Of a stretch of DNA of 64,000 nt, positions 8,949-17,166 are shown piece by piece. Below the pieces are notes generated by a model, which worked only from the letters and a program-made list of their open reading frames with translations, searched no databases and was not told where the DNA came from. Where the stretch lies: assembly GCA_021604505.1 (NCBI GenBank), contig BQJC01000001.1, forward strand, positions 372,001 through 436,000. The letters are read 5' to 3'. The position numbers and the translations under genes are program-made. The stretch's first letter is position 1; every line of letters starts with the position of its first letter. The stretch comes from Nitrospinaceae bacterium (GTDB lineage: Bacteria; Nitrospinota; Nitrospinia; Nitrospinales; VA-1).

Positions 8949-10313
8949 GTGGATTATAGCAAAATCGGTCACGACAAAAAGGCCCTGTTGTGGCTCACAA
9001 TTCTATTATTGCCCTTTTTCCTGCTGGCGGGTTGCGGTGGTGGAGAAGATGAACCGGCTGGAAAAAAGAGGGGTTTTTCTCTTCCGGTTCAAGTTGGGAA
9101 AGTGGTCTATCTGGATGTGATGGATCAGGTTCGTGCGGTGGGAAATATTCAGGCCGATCAGCGGGTGGTGATCAACACTGAAGTGAAGGGGCTGGTGTCC
9201 GAAATTCCCGTTGAAGAGGGCATGCGGGTCAAAAAGGGCGCCCAGCTGGCTCGTATCGACACCCGCGAATACGAATTGGAACTGGACCGTCTGAAAACCG
9301 AACTCGCGGTGGCCGAAATTGAACACGACAAGGCCCAGGAAGGGCTTCGGCCTCAGGATAAAGAAAAACTGGAAGCTCAGGTCAATGCCGACGAAAGCGC
9401 CTGGGAGTTTGCGGTTAAAGAGAAAGAGCGATTCGAAAAGCTGATGGCCCAGGGGTTCGTTTCTCAATCTGAGCTGGATCAGGCCGTGGACCGCGCCCGC
9501 CGTGCCGGGGACGCCCTCAGAATCAGTAAGGCCGCTCTCAATGCAGGAATGAGTGCCCGCGTAGAGGATATACAACAAAAAAAATCCTCCGTGGAAGGAA
9601 TCCGCAAACGAATCGATATGGCTAAACTTGACCTGACCAAAACGTTTGTCAAAGCGCCTTTTGATGGCGTGGTCATTTCAAAAAGAATCGAGCAGGGTGC
9701 GTATGCCAGTGCCGGAACTCCCGTGGTGGAAATGATCGGTGCCGCACGCTTGAAAGCCGTTCTTGAAATGCCGCAGGGTTACCGCGGCAAATTGAGAACC
9801 TTGCAGGGCGTCGAATTCCTTGCTAAAGAGCTTGACCAAAAATTCAAATATGGAGGAAACCTGGCCAGAAACATCCGGGTCATTCCAGACGCTAATATTT
9901 ATTCCGGCAATATAAAGGTGCAAATCGATTTGCCGAAACCGGATCCGTCGTTGTTTCCAGGAGTGAACCTGGAAGCGCTCATGAATTTTGGCGTCCGAAA
10001 AAAAGTGCTGCATGTACCATCCATTTCCCTGGTGATCAGTGAACAGGGAACGGTGGTGTACATCATGAAAGATAAAAAGGCGCATCTGGTTCCGGTCAAG
10101 GCATACAAAGAACGCAACGAATATGTGGAGATAGAGGATTTCACCAAACAACTGGGACCCGATGCGGATTTGATTTTGCGGGGCTCCGGAGCGGTATTTC
10201 CTGGGGCCAACGTATTTCCCACGAATCTGTCTCCCGAGACGGAAACTCCGTTCAACGCCGCCTCGACGGATCCGAAAGCCGATACCCAACCGGCTGAATC
10301 GCCTGAAACCTGA
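8949..10313 (+). CDS. RND efflux periplasmic adaptor lipoprotein (HlyD/AcrA family)
   Basis: Membrane-fusion protein of 454 residues that links an inner-membrane RND pump to an outer-membrane channel. It has a lipoprotein signal (LLAGC, Cys29), a barrel-sandwich/lipoyl half (INTEVKGLVSEIPVEEGMRV), a long alpha hairpin at about 120-220 and the second lipoyl half (KTFVKAPFDGVVISKRIEQG). The usual beta-barrel and membrane-proximal domain follow. The start codon is GTG with little Shine-Dalgarno sequence; no better start lies near the lipobox. Its TGA overlaps the pump ATG by one base (TGATG), so the two are translationally coupled. No outer-membrane factor gene is adjacent; the channel must come from elsewhere. 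Confidence 0.88.
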   Translation: MDYSKIGHDKKALLWLTILLLPFFLLAGCGGGEDEPAGKKRGFSLPVQVGKVVYLDVMDQVRAVGNIQADQRVVINTEVKGLVSEIPVEEGMRVKKGAQLARIDTREYELELDRLKTELAVAEIEHDKAQEGLRPQDKEKLEAQVNADESAWEFAVKEKERFEKLMAQGFVSQSELDQAVDRARRAGDALRISKAALNAGMSARVEDIQQKKSSVEGIRKRIDMAKLDLTKTFVKAPFDGVVISKRIEQGAYASAGTPVVEMIGAARLKAVLEMPQGYRGKLRTLQGVEFLAKELDQKFKYGGNLARNIRVIPDANIYSGNIKVQIDLPKPDPSLFPGVNLEALMNFGVRKKVLHVPSISLVISEQGTVVYIMKDKKAHLVPVKAYKERNEYVEIEDFTKQLGPDADLILRGSGAVFPGANVFPTNLSPETETPFNAASTDPKADTQPAESPET

Positions 10314-13300
10314 TGAAGCTGATCGACCAATCCATTCGCAATTACCATACCGTGACCGTCATGGTTGTGCTCGCCGCCGCCGTGGGGATTTTTTGTTTCC
10401 AGATCCTCCCCAGACAGCTCACCCCCACCGTCGACAAACCCATCATCGAAGTGAGAACCGAGTATCGCGGTCTTTCTCCCAACGAAGTGGAGCGCAACAT
10501 CACCCGCCGCCTGGAGGAACAACTGGAGTCGGTGGAGGGATTGAAAAAAATGACCTCCCGCAGTCAGCACGGGTTGAGCACTATCACGATGGAATTCGAT
10601 TGGGGAACGGATAAGAACATCGCTACCATCGATGTGAACAACAAACTGCAGCAGGTGAAGGACCTGCCGGTTCTTTCGGACAAGCCGACATTAAAGTCCG
10701 TATCGAGTGACAACTCGAATCCGATCATGTGGATCGTCTTCGACAAACCCAATCCGAAGATGCCGGATCTCGATCAGAATTATATGTTCAAGGTCGGAGA
10801 GGACATCATCATTCCCACGTTGCTCAGGGTCACAGGAGTCGCCGATGTCTGGCACTTTGGCGGCGAAGAACGGGAGATGCGCGTGGAGTTCGACCCCTAC
10901 AGCATGGCCCGCCTGCATCTCACCTATGAAGACGTGATCCGCAGACTGTCTGAAGAAAACCAGAACACCCGCGCCGGTTTTCATGATGAAGAGAACCGTG
11001 AGTACACGGTAAGAACCCTGGGGGAATTCACCAGTGCCGAAGAAATTCTGAACACCGTGGTCAAGCGCGATGGAGACCGCACCATCATGGTCCGCGATTT
11101 TGCAACGGTGGTCGATGGCTACCAGCGCAGTGCTTCTTTGGTTCGCATCAGCGGCATGTTGTCCAATGCCTTTGGCGTCATCAGAAAACCGGGCGCCAAC
11201 GTGGTGGAAACCTGTAATCTGACAGCCCAGGCCGTGGCCGGTTTGAACAAGGAACTTCTCAGCCGTGGAATTCCTCTTAAACTGAATATCGTATACAAAG
11301 ATGTCGATTACATCGATGAGGCCATGCGCCTCGTCAAGTCCAACCTGGGGTTGGGCGCGATCCTCGCCGTCATTGTGCTTTTAGTGTTCCTGGGTTCCAT
11401 CCGGTCGGTCCTGATCGTTGCCATCAGCATACCTGTCAGTCTGGTGGCGGTTTTTATTATCCTCAAGCTTTTGGGGCGCAGTATCAACATCATATCGCTG
11501 GCGGGCATGGCTTTTGCCGTCGGCATGGTGGTGGACAACTCCATCGTGGTTTTGGAAAACATCTATCGTCACCTGACGATGAGAAAAGGAGTGATGAAGG
11601 CCGCATACGATGGAGCCGCCGAAGTGTGGGGCGCGGTGTTTGCTTCCACCCTGACCACCCTGGCGGTATTTGTTCCTATCGTATTCATTGAGGAAGAAGC
11701 GGGGCAGATGTTCAAAGACATCGCCATCACCATCAGCGCCAGCATTGCTCTGTCGCTTCTCGTCTCCATTGCCGTCATTCCCACCCTGACCACTCTCTTG
11801 ATACGGTTGAAACCAGGGGAGCCCTACCGGGCCGGGGTATTGCACCAGAAGATTTTAAAGCCGGTCATTTTCATGGGTGAAGGAATTAAAACGGGCTACA
11901 CAGCCCTGATACGAAAACTGCTGTCCCGGTCGCCGGCAAGCATAATGAGTAAAGTGGGGATACTTATAGGGGTGGTGTTTCTTCTTTGGTGGAGTACCGA
12001 GATTCTTCCAGAGCCTGACTACCTGCCGTATGGAAATACCAACATGGTTTTCATGATGATCGAACCGGTGGCGGGTGTTCCGGCGGAAAGGAACATGGAG
12101 TATTTCTCACCCTATGAAAAAAAGATCGTCAATATGGAAGATGTGACGCGTAATTTTCTGGTGTTTTCCCAGCGGTTCAACGGAGGCGGTGCGATCATCG
12201 ACCCGGAACTGGTTCACGGCCAGCGGGGAGAGGTGAAAATGGCCGTGAAATCCCAGGAAATGGGAAGCGAAATATTCAAGATTCCCGGTTACCGTTTTGC
12301 GTTTGCAGTGCAACGGCCGATTTTCCGGTCCGCGGACAAGACGTTTCAGGTCGAGATCACCGGACCCGACATGTTTAAGCTGAAGAGTATCGCCCAGCAA
12401 TTGATCGGTGACATATCAGGGATTCCCGGGGTTCATTCCGTTCGCCCGGAATTCAAATTCGGCAACCCCGAGCTTCGCTTCATCCCCAAGCGCGAACAGG
12501 CGGCCCGGCTGAATATGGGCATGAATTCCATCGGAGATATCGTCGAGTCCTTGAACGCGGGAAAATATCTGGGTGAGTTCAATGACCGGGGCGAACCGAT
12601 CGACTTCGTTTTTGTGCAAAAAAAAGATCGTCGAAAACTCAGCCTTCAGGACTATAAAGATTTGCCCATTTGGACTGAAGAAAACATGATGACTCACCTA
12701 GGGAATCTCGTGGATCTGGAGATCGACGCAGGTCCTGCGCGCATTGACCACATCGAAAAGGAACGGGCCATCAATCTCATGGTTCAAGTGAAAAAAGACG
12801 TTGCCATGCAGCATGTGATTAATCAAGTGGAAAAACAAGCCCTGGCCCCTGTCCGGCAGACGATGACCGAAGAGTTCGGCCTTCGCACCGGCGGTTCGGC
12901 GGACGAATTGACCTCGACCCAGAAATCCCTGTTGAACAGTTTTATCTATGCCATTGGGTTCATCTATCTATTGCTGGTGGCTTTATTTAAATCATTTCTT
13001 CGGCCCATCATCGTCATGCTCACAGTGACTTTCGCGGTCTCCGGTGCGTTCTTGGGGATTGTCGGCAACAACCTGATGCAGAGAGGTTTTATCCGGTCCA
13101 TTCTTGAAGATTGGAACGTCCCCAACGCCGAGGTCATGGCGTCTGGCTGGAACTGGATCACCTTTGACATCTTAACGCAGTTGGGCATCATCATTCTGGC
13201 CGGCATCGTGGTGAACAACGCCATACTCATCATTCACCAGATGCTCAACAATATCCGCGCTGGAATGGACGAGCGAAAAGCCCTGGAAGTCTCCTGCGAA

Positions 13301-13585
13301 ACCCGGCTTCGCCCTATCATGATGACCGTGATCTCAAGTGTCTTCGGCATGTTTCCCCTGGCTTTCGGGGAAGGAGCGGGAACAGAACTCTACCGCGGCA
13401 TGGGAACGGCACTCATCGGCGGACTGAGCGTTTCAGCGGTGTTCACGCTTTTTCTAGTGCCTGTATTGATTTCTCTCATGATGGACATGGGATTTCACAC
13501 TACCAAAGAAGACCTGGTTAAGGAGTCCCTCGACCGTGAACCCATTGCCGAAGGAATGCCCACCACCAATGCCCCTGCGGAATAG
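10313..13585 (+). CDS. RND family efflux pump permease (HAE1-like)
   Basis: Inner-membrane proton-driven exporter of 1090 residues, slightly longer than AcrB (about 1050). It has the usual twelve-span, two-porter-loop organisation. The N-terminus (IRNYHTVTVMVVLAAAVGIF) is span 1. Span 4 carries MVVDNSIVVLENIYRH, in which VDN replaces the VDD of AcrB, leaving one of the two acidic proton-relay residues. The second half repeats the pattern (GIVVNNAILIIHQM, with no acid there, as usual). It would export hydrophobic compounds or lipids through the adaptor at 8949. The substrate is unknown. The gene ends 24 bases before a good promoter for the next gene. Confidence 0.9.
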   Translation: MKLIDQSIRNYHTVTVMVVLAAAVGIFCFQILPRQLTPTVDKPIIEVRTEYRGLSPNEVERNITRRLEEQLESVEGLKKMTSRSQHGLSTITMEFDWGTDKNIATIDVNNKLQQVKDLPVLSDKPTLKSVSSDNSNPIMWIVFDKPNPKMPDLDQNYMFKVGEDIIIPTLLRVTGVADVWHFGGEEREMRVEFDPYSMARLHLTYEDVIRRLSEENQNTRAGFHDEENREYTVRTLGEFTSAEEILNTVVKRDGDRTIMVRDFATVVDGYQRSASLVRISGMLSNAFGVIRKPGANVVETCNLTAQAVAGLNKELLSRGIPLKLNIVYKDVDYIDEAMRLVKSNLGLGAILAVIVLLVFLGSIRSVLIVAISIPVSLVAVFIILKLLGRSINIISLAGMAFAVGMVVDNSIVVLENIYRHLTMRKGVMKAAYDGAAEVWGAVFASTLTTLAVFVPIVFIEEEAGQMFKDIAITISASIALSLLVSIAVIPTLTTLLIRLKPGEPYRAGVLHQKILKPVIFMGEGIKTGYTALIRKLLSRSPASIMSKVGILIGVVFLLWWSTEILPEPDYLPYGNTNMVFMMIEPVAGVPAERNMEYFSPYEKKIVNMEDVTRNFLVFSQRFNGGGAIIDPELVHGQRGEVKMAVKSQEMGSEIFKIPGYRFAFAVQRPIFRSADKTFQVEITGPDMFKLKSIAQQLIGDISGIPGVHSVRPEFKFGNPELRFIPKREQAARLNMGMNSIGDIVESLNAGKYLGEFNDRGEPIDFVFVQKKDRRKLSLQDYKDLPIWTEENMMTHLGNLVDLEIDAGPARIDHIEKERAINLMVQVKKDVAMQHVINQVEKQALAPVRQTMTEEFGLRTGGSADELTSTQKSLLNSFIYAIGFIYLLLVALFKSFLRPIIVMLTVTFAVSGAFLGIVGNNLMQRGFIRSILEDWNVPNAEVMASGWNWITFDILTQLGIIILAGIVVNNAILIIHQMLNNIRAGMDERKALEVSCETRLRPIMMTVISSVFGMFPLAFGEGAGTELYRGMGTALIGGLSVSAVFTLFLVPVLISLMMDMGFHTTKEDLVKESLDREPIAEGMPTTNAPAE

Positions 13586-13609
13586 TCCAGAGATCAGTTA
13601 AGGAGGATA

Positions 13610-13638
13610 TTGATCCCCTTTTCGGGGTGTATTATAAT
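13610..13638 (+). promoter_or_regulatory. Predicted promoter of the pentapeptide-repeat gene
   Basis: TTGATC (13610-13615) and a perfect TATAAT (13633-13638) are separated by 17 bases. The spacer contains a small CCCC-TTTTC-GGGG inverted repeat, which could be an operator or a weak hairpin. The start point would be near 13645, leaving a 5' leader of about 75 bases before the ATG at 13721. Consensus match only. Confidence 0.55.
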
Positions 13639-13720
13639 CACCCCCTTTCAGCAACTTAAAGGCTGTCAGTAATGGGTTTGAGCTGAGGCCGAATATTTTA
13701 ATGGACGGTATGTATTTCTG

Positions 13721-14785
13721 ATGAAAAAAGTATTAGTTATGCTCGTTATTTTGTTTGGGGCCTACAACGTTATTTTTCTGGGGACCTTGCAAAATTATGA
13801 AAGTGGCCTGAATTCCGCGCAACAACAGGCCAACCGGATTTTTGACATACTTCATACTCAAGGCGCAAAAGCCGCCATTGAAGAGATTCCCCAAGTTCAG
13901 AACATCCAGGGGCCTGTTCGTCCGAAGCTCTGGTCGTTTAAGGCTCTGTTCGATTCCTTGTCGGGCGAGCAAACTTTCTACCCGGAAATTTCCAATCAGC
14001 TCAAAGTCATCATCGCAGTTCATAAAAATGATCTGGAAGGTTACGACCTGACCTGGATTGACCTCAGTGGAGCAAAGCTCAATGAAGCCAACTTGAAGGA
14101 GGCAAATTTAAGCGACACGAACCTTCAGGACACGGTTTTGGAAAGAGCGAATCTTGCCGGGGTGAGTTTTATAGGCAGCAAGCTCATCGGGACCGACTTC
14201 AGCAGGGCGGATCTCAGTGGAGCCAATTTCACCCGAGCCACAATAAAAAACGCGAGATTCACTCAGGCCATTCTTGATGACGCCGTTTTTGAAAAGGTGG
14301 ATGTCAATCATATGGATTTCAGCGGATTGAATTTCGAGCGGGTCAATTTTAAAAAATCGAACCTTGAAGAGACAGACTTTAGCCGGTCCAATCTCCAGCA
14401 AAGCGATCTCAGTCAGGCCGATTTGAGAAAGGCGGTTTTTTTTGTCGCGGACCTGAGCCGTTCCCGTCTCGTCGAAGTTGATTTGGAGGAGAGTGATCTT
14501 CGCGGGGCAACCCTGTCGGGAGCCGACCTGAGCCAGGCGAACCTCAGGAATGCCAATCTGAGTGGCGCCGATTTTACCGGGAGCGATCTCAGCGGTGTCG
14601 ATCTCAGCGGTGCGGATTTGAGCGGCACCACGTTAACAGCGGCTAAAATCGAAAAAGTAAAAAACCTCTCCTGCGAACAAATAGAATCTGCGGTTTTCGA
14701 TAGGCGAACCACGCAATTTCCCGACTACATCGACATCGCCTGGACCACCGAGGAAGCTTATACTTGTAAAAACGCTCAGGTTTAG
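13721..14785 (+). CDS. Membrane-anchored/exported pentapeptide-repeat protein with Cys-containing C-terminal cap
   Basis: Protein of 354 residues. Residues 1-22 form a hydrophobic anchor or signal (MKKVLVMLVILFGAYNVIFL), followed by a non-repeat helical region to about residue 105. Then come about 38 tandem pentapeptides of the A(D/N)LXX type (for example LSGADLSQANLRNANLSGAD), expected to form a right-handed quadrilateral beta-helix. The chain ends with a cap: NLSCEQIESAVFDRRTTQFP, then an I-x-W strand and a terminal YTCK. The same cap occurs in three genes at 46.5-48.4 kb. Pentapeptide proteins have no common activity; some bind gyrase, most are uncharacterised. It has its own promoter and no Shine-Dalgarno worth noting. 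Confidence 0.85.
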   Translation: MKKVLVMLVILFGAYNVIFLGTLQNYESGLNSAQQQANRIFDILHTQGAKAAIEEIPQVQNIQGPVRPKLWSFKALFDSLSGEQTFYPEISNQLKVIIAVHKNDLEGYDLTWIDLSGAKLNEANLKEANLSDTNLQDTVLERANLAGVSFIGSKLIGTDFSRADLSGANFTRATIKNARFTQAILDDAVFEKVDVNHMDFSGLNFERVNFKKSNLEETDFSRSNLQQSDLSQADLRKAVFFVADLSRSRLVEVDLEESDLRGATLSGADLSQANLRNANLSGADFTGSDLSGVDLSGADLSGTTLTAAKIEKVKNLSCEQIESAVFDRRTTQFPDYIDIAWTTEEAYTCKNAQV

Positions 14786-14795
14786 AGAGTTCTCC

Positions 14796-15485
14796 CTAAT
14801 GAAAGGATTCGCCAGCAAAGGGCCAACCGGGAGGCGGGGGAGACTCCAAAGAGAGTTCTTCTTTGGAAATGGGGTGTTGAATAACGAGCTTCCTGGCGTA
14901 CAGTGCAATCTGCTGGCCGGGCAGGGGGTAGGGGGCGCCGTATTTCACGTCGCCTAAAATGGGATGGCCGGTGAATGCCCACTGCGCTCGTATCTGATGA
15001 AACCGGCCTGTATGGAGTGTGACATCCAAAAGACTTCCATTCGCTAAGCTTTCGACGATGATATAAGACAATTCGGCTCTTTTTGCATTGGGTGCGGATC
15101 GCGGGAACACCGTGGCTTTCAGGGAGATTTCCTTGCGAAGATAGTGAATGAGTGTTCCCGTTGCCTGTTTAGGCGATCCAGTCACAATGGCCCGGTAAAT
15201 CTTTTGCGGGGTTCGATCGCGAAATTGCTTTGAAAGCCTAGAGGCCGCCTTGGATGTTTTGGCAAACAATAAAACCCCGGATACAGGTTGATCCAGCCGG
15301 TGGACCAGTCCCAAAAACACATTTCCGGGTTTTTTGCCTTCGGTTTTGATCCATTGCTTGGTTTGATCAAACAGGGAGGGGCCTTCAGCACTATCCGATT
15401 GCGTGGCGATGCCGGGGGGTTTGCACACGGCGATGAGATGATTGTCCTGATAAAGAATTTTTAAAGAGGTTGGGCAATCGGTCAA
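14796..15485 (-). CDS. RluA-family pseudouridine synthase
   Basis: RNA pseudouridine synthase of 229 residues, converting uridine to pseudouridine in rRNA or tRNA. The family motif HRLDQPVSG is at 62-70, with catalytic Asp65. The second motif region (TGRFHQIRAQ) and C-terminal HPILGD are also present. It is shorter than RluC/RluD because it lacks the N-terminal S4 domain, resembling RluA or TruC-type enzymes. It starts with TTG inside the TTGA overlap with the end of the DUF502 gene, so the two are translationally coupled. It converges with the pentapeptide gene with only 10 bases between stops. The target position is unknown. Confidence 0.85.
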   Translation of the reverse strand: MTDCPTSLKILYQDNHLIAVCKPPGIATQSDSAEGPSLFDQTKQWIKTEGKKPGNVFLGLVHRLDQPVSGVLLFAKTSKAASRLSKQFRDRTPQKIYRAIVTGSPKQATGTLIHYLRKEISLKATVFPRSAPNAKRAELSYIIVESLANGSLLDVTLHTGRFHQIRAQWAFTGHPILGDVKYGAPYPLPGQQIALYARKLVIQHPISKEELSLESPPPPGWPFAGESFH

Positions 15486-16147
15486 ACCTTGATTTCCTTG
15501 GCATCGATGACAGGAGGCAGATCGTGAATTTGGTTGTCCACAATGCCACCTGAGATAACGTATTTGATTCCGTCCTCGATACTCATATTTATTTCCTGAA
15601 CTTCTTCTATAGGAGTGAATATAAGAAAACCGGATGTCGGATTGGGAGTGGTCGGAACAAAGACGTTTATGACTGTGCCCGTAGTGTGTACTTGCACTTC
15701 ACCTTTGGTTTCCCCGGTCACAAAGCCAAGGGCGTGCAATCCCTTTCTGGGAAATTCGATGAGAACCACCTTTTTAAAAGAGTTGGTGTCGGCGTTGGCA
15801 AAAGAGACCACAACCTGTTTAGTGCCTCTATATATCGTGCGGACAAAGGGAATTTTTTCCACGATGGTTTCGCCCAACTGCAACAGTTTTTTTCCGAAAA
15901 TATTTGTGGTCAGAATGCCTACCAGCAGAATGATCAAGAAGGTCATCGTGAACCCCAGGAACGGGATGCGGAATCCTTCCGGTATAGGTGCGCCCACCTT
16001 GATCAAAAGTTCTGTAAATACAGGAGAAAGAGCGTCGAGATTTTTGAATAGAAACTTTAGGATGAAAAAGGTAATTGCAACCGGCAAGGTGATCAAAAGC
16101 CCGGTGATAAAAATATTTCGAATGCGGCGTTTTAATTTGCTTAACAA
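15482..16147 (-). CDS. DUF502 family membrane protein
   Basis: Protein of 221 residues. Two membrane segments (about 13-30 and 66-85) flank a periplasmic loop and are followed by the highly conserved IPFVRTIYRGTKQVV motif and a soluble C-terminal domain of beta strands. This is the DUF502 layout; the function of the family is not established. The start appears to be TTG at 16147, since no ATG is close and the family N-terminus (KRRIRNIFITGLLI) begins right after it. It is transcribed ahead of the RluA-type gene and overlaps it by 4 bases. Confidence 0.85.
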   Translation of the reverse strand: MLSKLKRRIRNIFITGLLITLPVAITFFILKFLFKNLDALSPVFTELLIKVGAPIPEGFRIPFLGFTMTFLIILLVGILTTNIFGKKLLQLGETIVEKIPFVRTIYRGTKQVVVSFANADTNSFKKVVLIEFPRKGLHALGFVTGETKGEVQVHTTGTVINVFVPTTPNPTSGFLIFTPIEEVQEINMSIEDGIKYVISGGIVDNQIHDLPPVIDAKEIKV

Positions 16148-16290
16148 GAGGGCCTGTCTCGAATAAGTTCGTGGGCCTAAACCGGGGAATTGCAGATGGG
16201 CCCTGGTAAGAATAAAAATATCACTTTATTATATAACCATTTAACGATTAGGCAAGAGGTGAAACACGGCGAGGGTCGTTAGAATTTGAC

Positions 16291-16318
16291 TTGACAGGAG
16301 AAGGAAAAACATTAATAT
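16291..16318 (+). promoter_or_regulatory. Predicted promoter of tRNA-Ala
   Basis: A perfect TTGACA (16291-16296) lies 16 bases before TAATAT (16313-16318). The start site would be near 16325, about 33 bases before the tRNA, a usual precursor-leader length. A second overlapping TTGAC directly precedes the box. Confidence 0.55.
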
Positions 16319-16357
16319 CAAAGGCGTTACCGGAAGGTTTTCTAATTGATTTCAATT

Positions 16358-16430
<73 letters not shown>

Positions 16431-16443
16431 CTTTTATTTATAA

Positions 16444-16474
16444 GGGGTTACGGGTTTTACCGTGACCCCTTTTT
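16444..16474 (+). terminator. Rho-independent terminator of tRNA-Ala
   Basis: GGGGTTACGG (16444-16453) pairs with CCGTGACCCC (16460-16469) over ten base pairs with one G-U. The loop has six bases, and five T residues follow. It ends the tRNA-Ala transcript. Confidence 0.85.
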
Positions 16475-16551
16475 AGTGGACGGTAGCAAAAATATGTTTT
16501 CGATTTCTCAAGGATTCCATTTGACATCTATAAAAAATATTCCAAATTAGA

Positions 16552-17166
16552 TCAGATCTTTCGCAATTGGGTTACGGAATGAGTGATTACATAAAATGCG
16601 GTTCGCAGGAATATAGTCGCAATTATCATTCCAACTGCTATGTCAGGTAAAACGGAATGCGTATAATGCACTAAAACCGCTGCCACGATGACTCCCAGGT
16701 TTCCGATCACATCATTCCGAGAACAGAGCCAAACTGATTGCATGTTGAGATTGTCTTCGCGGTTCCGAAGCAAAATCAAAAGGCATATTGTATTGGCGAT
16801 CAGTGCAATCCCGCCGGCCACTCCCATTGCAAGGGTGGACGGTTCTCCTCCGGACATTAGTTTCCCTAGAACCTCGAATATCACGCCGATTCCAAAAGCA
16901 GCTTGAATGATCCCTTTCAGCAAGGCGGCGCCCAACTGCCATTGATCGCTGCGTGCCAATACATAGAGACTGAAACTATAGGTCAAAAAATCTCCCAGCA
17001 TGTCGAGTGAATCGGCCAGCACGGCTGAAGAGTCTGCCCAAAGGCCCACGGAAAACTCAAACAAAAACATGAAAAAATTGATCCACAACACAATAACGAG
17101 AGCCTGGCGATGTTGGCCCCGCAATCGGCTCAGCTCTTCTTTTTTTAATTCACAGCAATCCGTCAT
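16552..17166 (-). CDS. Short CDF-type cation transporter
   Basis: Protein of 204 residues with about six membrane spans and the cation-diffusion-facilitator metal-site pattern: LADSLDMLGD in span 2 and SRNDVIGN in span 5. It should exchange protons for a divalent metal such as Zn, Co, Cd or Fe, exporting it to the periplasm. Unlike CzcD-type proteins (about 300 residues) it lacks the cytoplasmic C-terminal dimerisation domain; comparable short forms exist. It is the last gene of the metal-efflux operon, and its ATG overlaps the stop of the CusA-like gene (ATGA). A CDF at the tail of a Cu/Ag-type system is mixed in metal type, so the operon may handle more than one metal. Confidence 0.8.
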   Translation of the reverse strand: MTDCCELKKEELSRLRGQHRQALVIVLWINFFMFLFEFSVGLWADSSAVLADSLDMLGDFLTYSFSLYVLARSDQWQLGAALLKGIIQAAFGIGVIFEVLGKLMSGGEPSTLAMGVAGGIALIANTICLLILLRNREDNLNMQSVWLCSRNDVIGNLGVIVAAVLVHYTHSVLPDIAVGMIIATIFLRTAFYVITHSVTQLRKI